From Thalassolituus sp. UBA674 (GTDB lineage: Bacteria > Pseudomonadota > Gammaproteobacteria > Pseudomonadales > Oceanobacteraceae), in NCBI GenBank assembly GCA_002298335.1, contig DBNK01000024.1, forward strand, positions 127,015-133,465: a stretch of DNA of 6,451 nucleotides, given 5' to 3'. Position numbers and translations under genes: made by a program. Numbering within the stretch: position 1 is the stretch's first letter; the number at the start of each line of letters is the position of its first letter. Under the pieces are notes generated by a model that ran no database searches, was not told where the DNA came from, and saw only the letters and a program-made list of their open reading frames with translations. Shown piece by piece: positions 6,430-6,451 of the stretch.

Positions 6430-6451
6430 TTTCTTAGCTGCCTGTGCGGCA
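6430..6451 (-). repeat. Partial repeat cut by the window edge
   Basis: The first 22 bases of a consensus repeat are present and match perfectly. The array therefore continues to the right, toward the expected leader. Confidence 0.97.

Larger units (their letters stand above)
312..6451 (-). CRISPR. Type I-F CRISPR array, 103 repeats and 102 spacers, continuing off the right edge
   Basis: Repeats are 28 nt and spacers 32 nt, apart from two of 31 nt. On the minus strand the repeat starts GTTGGCTGCC, has loop GCACA and ends GGCAGCTAAGAAA, which is the type I-F (Csy/Cas6f) class. The transcript would be cut by Cas6f within each repeat into about 60-nt crRNAs, which guide the Csy1-4 surveillance complex and Cas2-3 nuclease to DNA preceded by a CC PAM. 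One hundred repeats are identical; decay is confined to the left end, placing the leader to the right, outside the window. No leader, cas gene or internal promoter is seen. I judge the array potentially active because its repeats are uniform, but activity cannot be shown without the cas genes. The likely host is a gammaproteobacterium. Confidence 0.98.
5170..6451 (-). other. Spacer block S82-S102 (most leader-proximal in the window)
   Basis: Twenty-one spacers of 32 nt lie in a phase one base earlier than the previous block. Readable peptides on the minus strand include RENLQLDQEE (S87), ISLFTDARVP (S88), DMNKAIGMHA (S95), MLEILDKLKT (S97), IILDSYTAG then stop (S98), IALHISMVIA (S100) and IGSVSITQEN (S101). 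They look like fragments of phage proteins, but only S88 is suggestive of a family. All spacers differ from each other. Confidence 0.85.

Noticed and set aside
312..6451. A coding tandem-repeat protein or a minisatellite
   Set aside because: Constant 28-nt units separate unique 32-nt sequences; the repeat is a known CRISPR class with a hairpin, and spacers show phage-like content. A minisatellite would have a repeated rather than unique second half.
6398..6451. Leader or promoter of the array at the right edge
   Set aside because: The array is still in perfect period at the last base, so the leader must lie outside the window.

Overview
The window is almost entirely one very long type I-F CRISPR array with no cas genes. 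From 312 to the right edge, 28-nt repeats alternate with 32-nt spacers in a near-perfect 60-nt period. I count 103 repeat units and 102 complete spacers: 100 full consensus repeats, one single-base variant (1152-1179), one decayed terminal repeat (312-339) and one cut by the window edge (6430-6451). The array runs past the right edge, so the true total is larger.

Orientation. On the + strand each repeat begins TTTCTTAGCT and ends GGCAGCCAAC. The minus strand has the type I-F form: GTT at the 5' end, a GCTGCC / GCACA / GGCAGC hairpin, and a CTAAGAAA tail. Transcription should therefore run right to left. The leader and promoter, and probably cas1, cas2-3 and csy1-4, should lie beyond 6451. The decayed repeats at the left fit this as the old, trailer end, so the newest spacers are at high coordinates.

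Layout. 1-311 is a non-coding trailer flank. It holds imperfect 20-nt tandem units, a 9-bp hairpin of REP-like form (39-61), a clear degenerate CRISPR repeat outside the regular array (140-167), a GC-rich palindrome (207-223) and a weak second repeat relic (231-260). 312-1690 holds spacers S1-S23, 1691-5169 holds S24-S81, and 5170-6451 holds S82-S102. S23 and S81 are 31 nt and shift the phase by one base. Spacer n starts at 340+60(n-1) for S1-S23, at 1719+60(n-24) for S24-S81 and at 5198+60(n-82) for S82-S102.

Host and targets. The repeat type suggests a proteobacterium, most likely a gammaproteobacterium, but I cannot name the genus. Several spacers translate to phage-like peptides: a C5 DNA methyltransferase motif (S22), a tail-fibre repeat (S28), a Mu gp46-like motif (S88), hydrophobic segments (S37, S38) and a ribosome-binding site plus start codon (S50). 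Three spacer pairs share a target: S54 = S62 exactly, S49 and S55 overlap with a 1-nt shift, and S56 and S70 differ at three bases in the PAM-distal end. The repeat itself is unusual: G4-G5, where the familiar I-F repeats have C-A, could extend the hairpin across the expected Cas6f cleavage site.

All long open reading frames here are artefacts: 60 nt is 20 codons, so one open repeat frame is copied many times.
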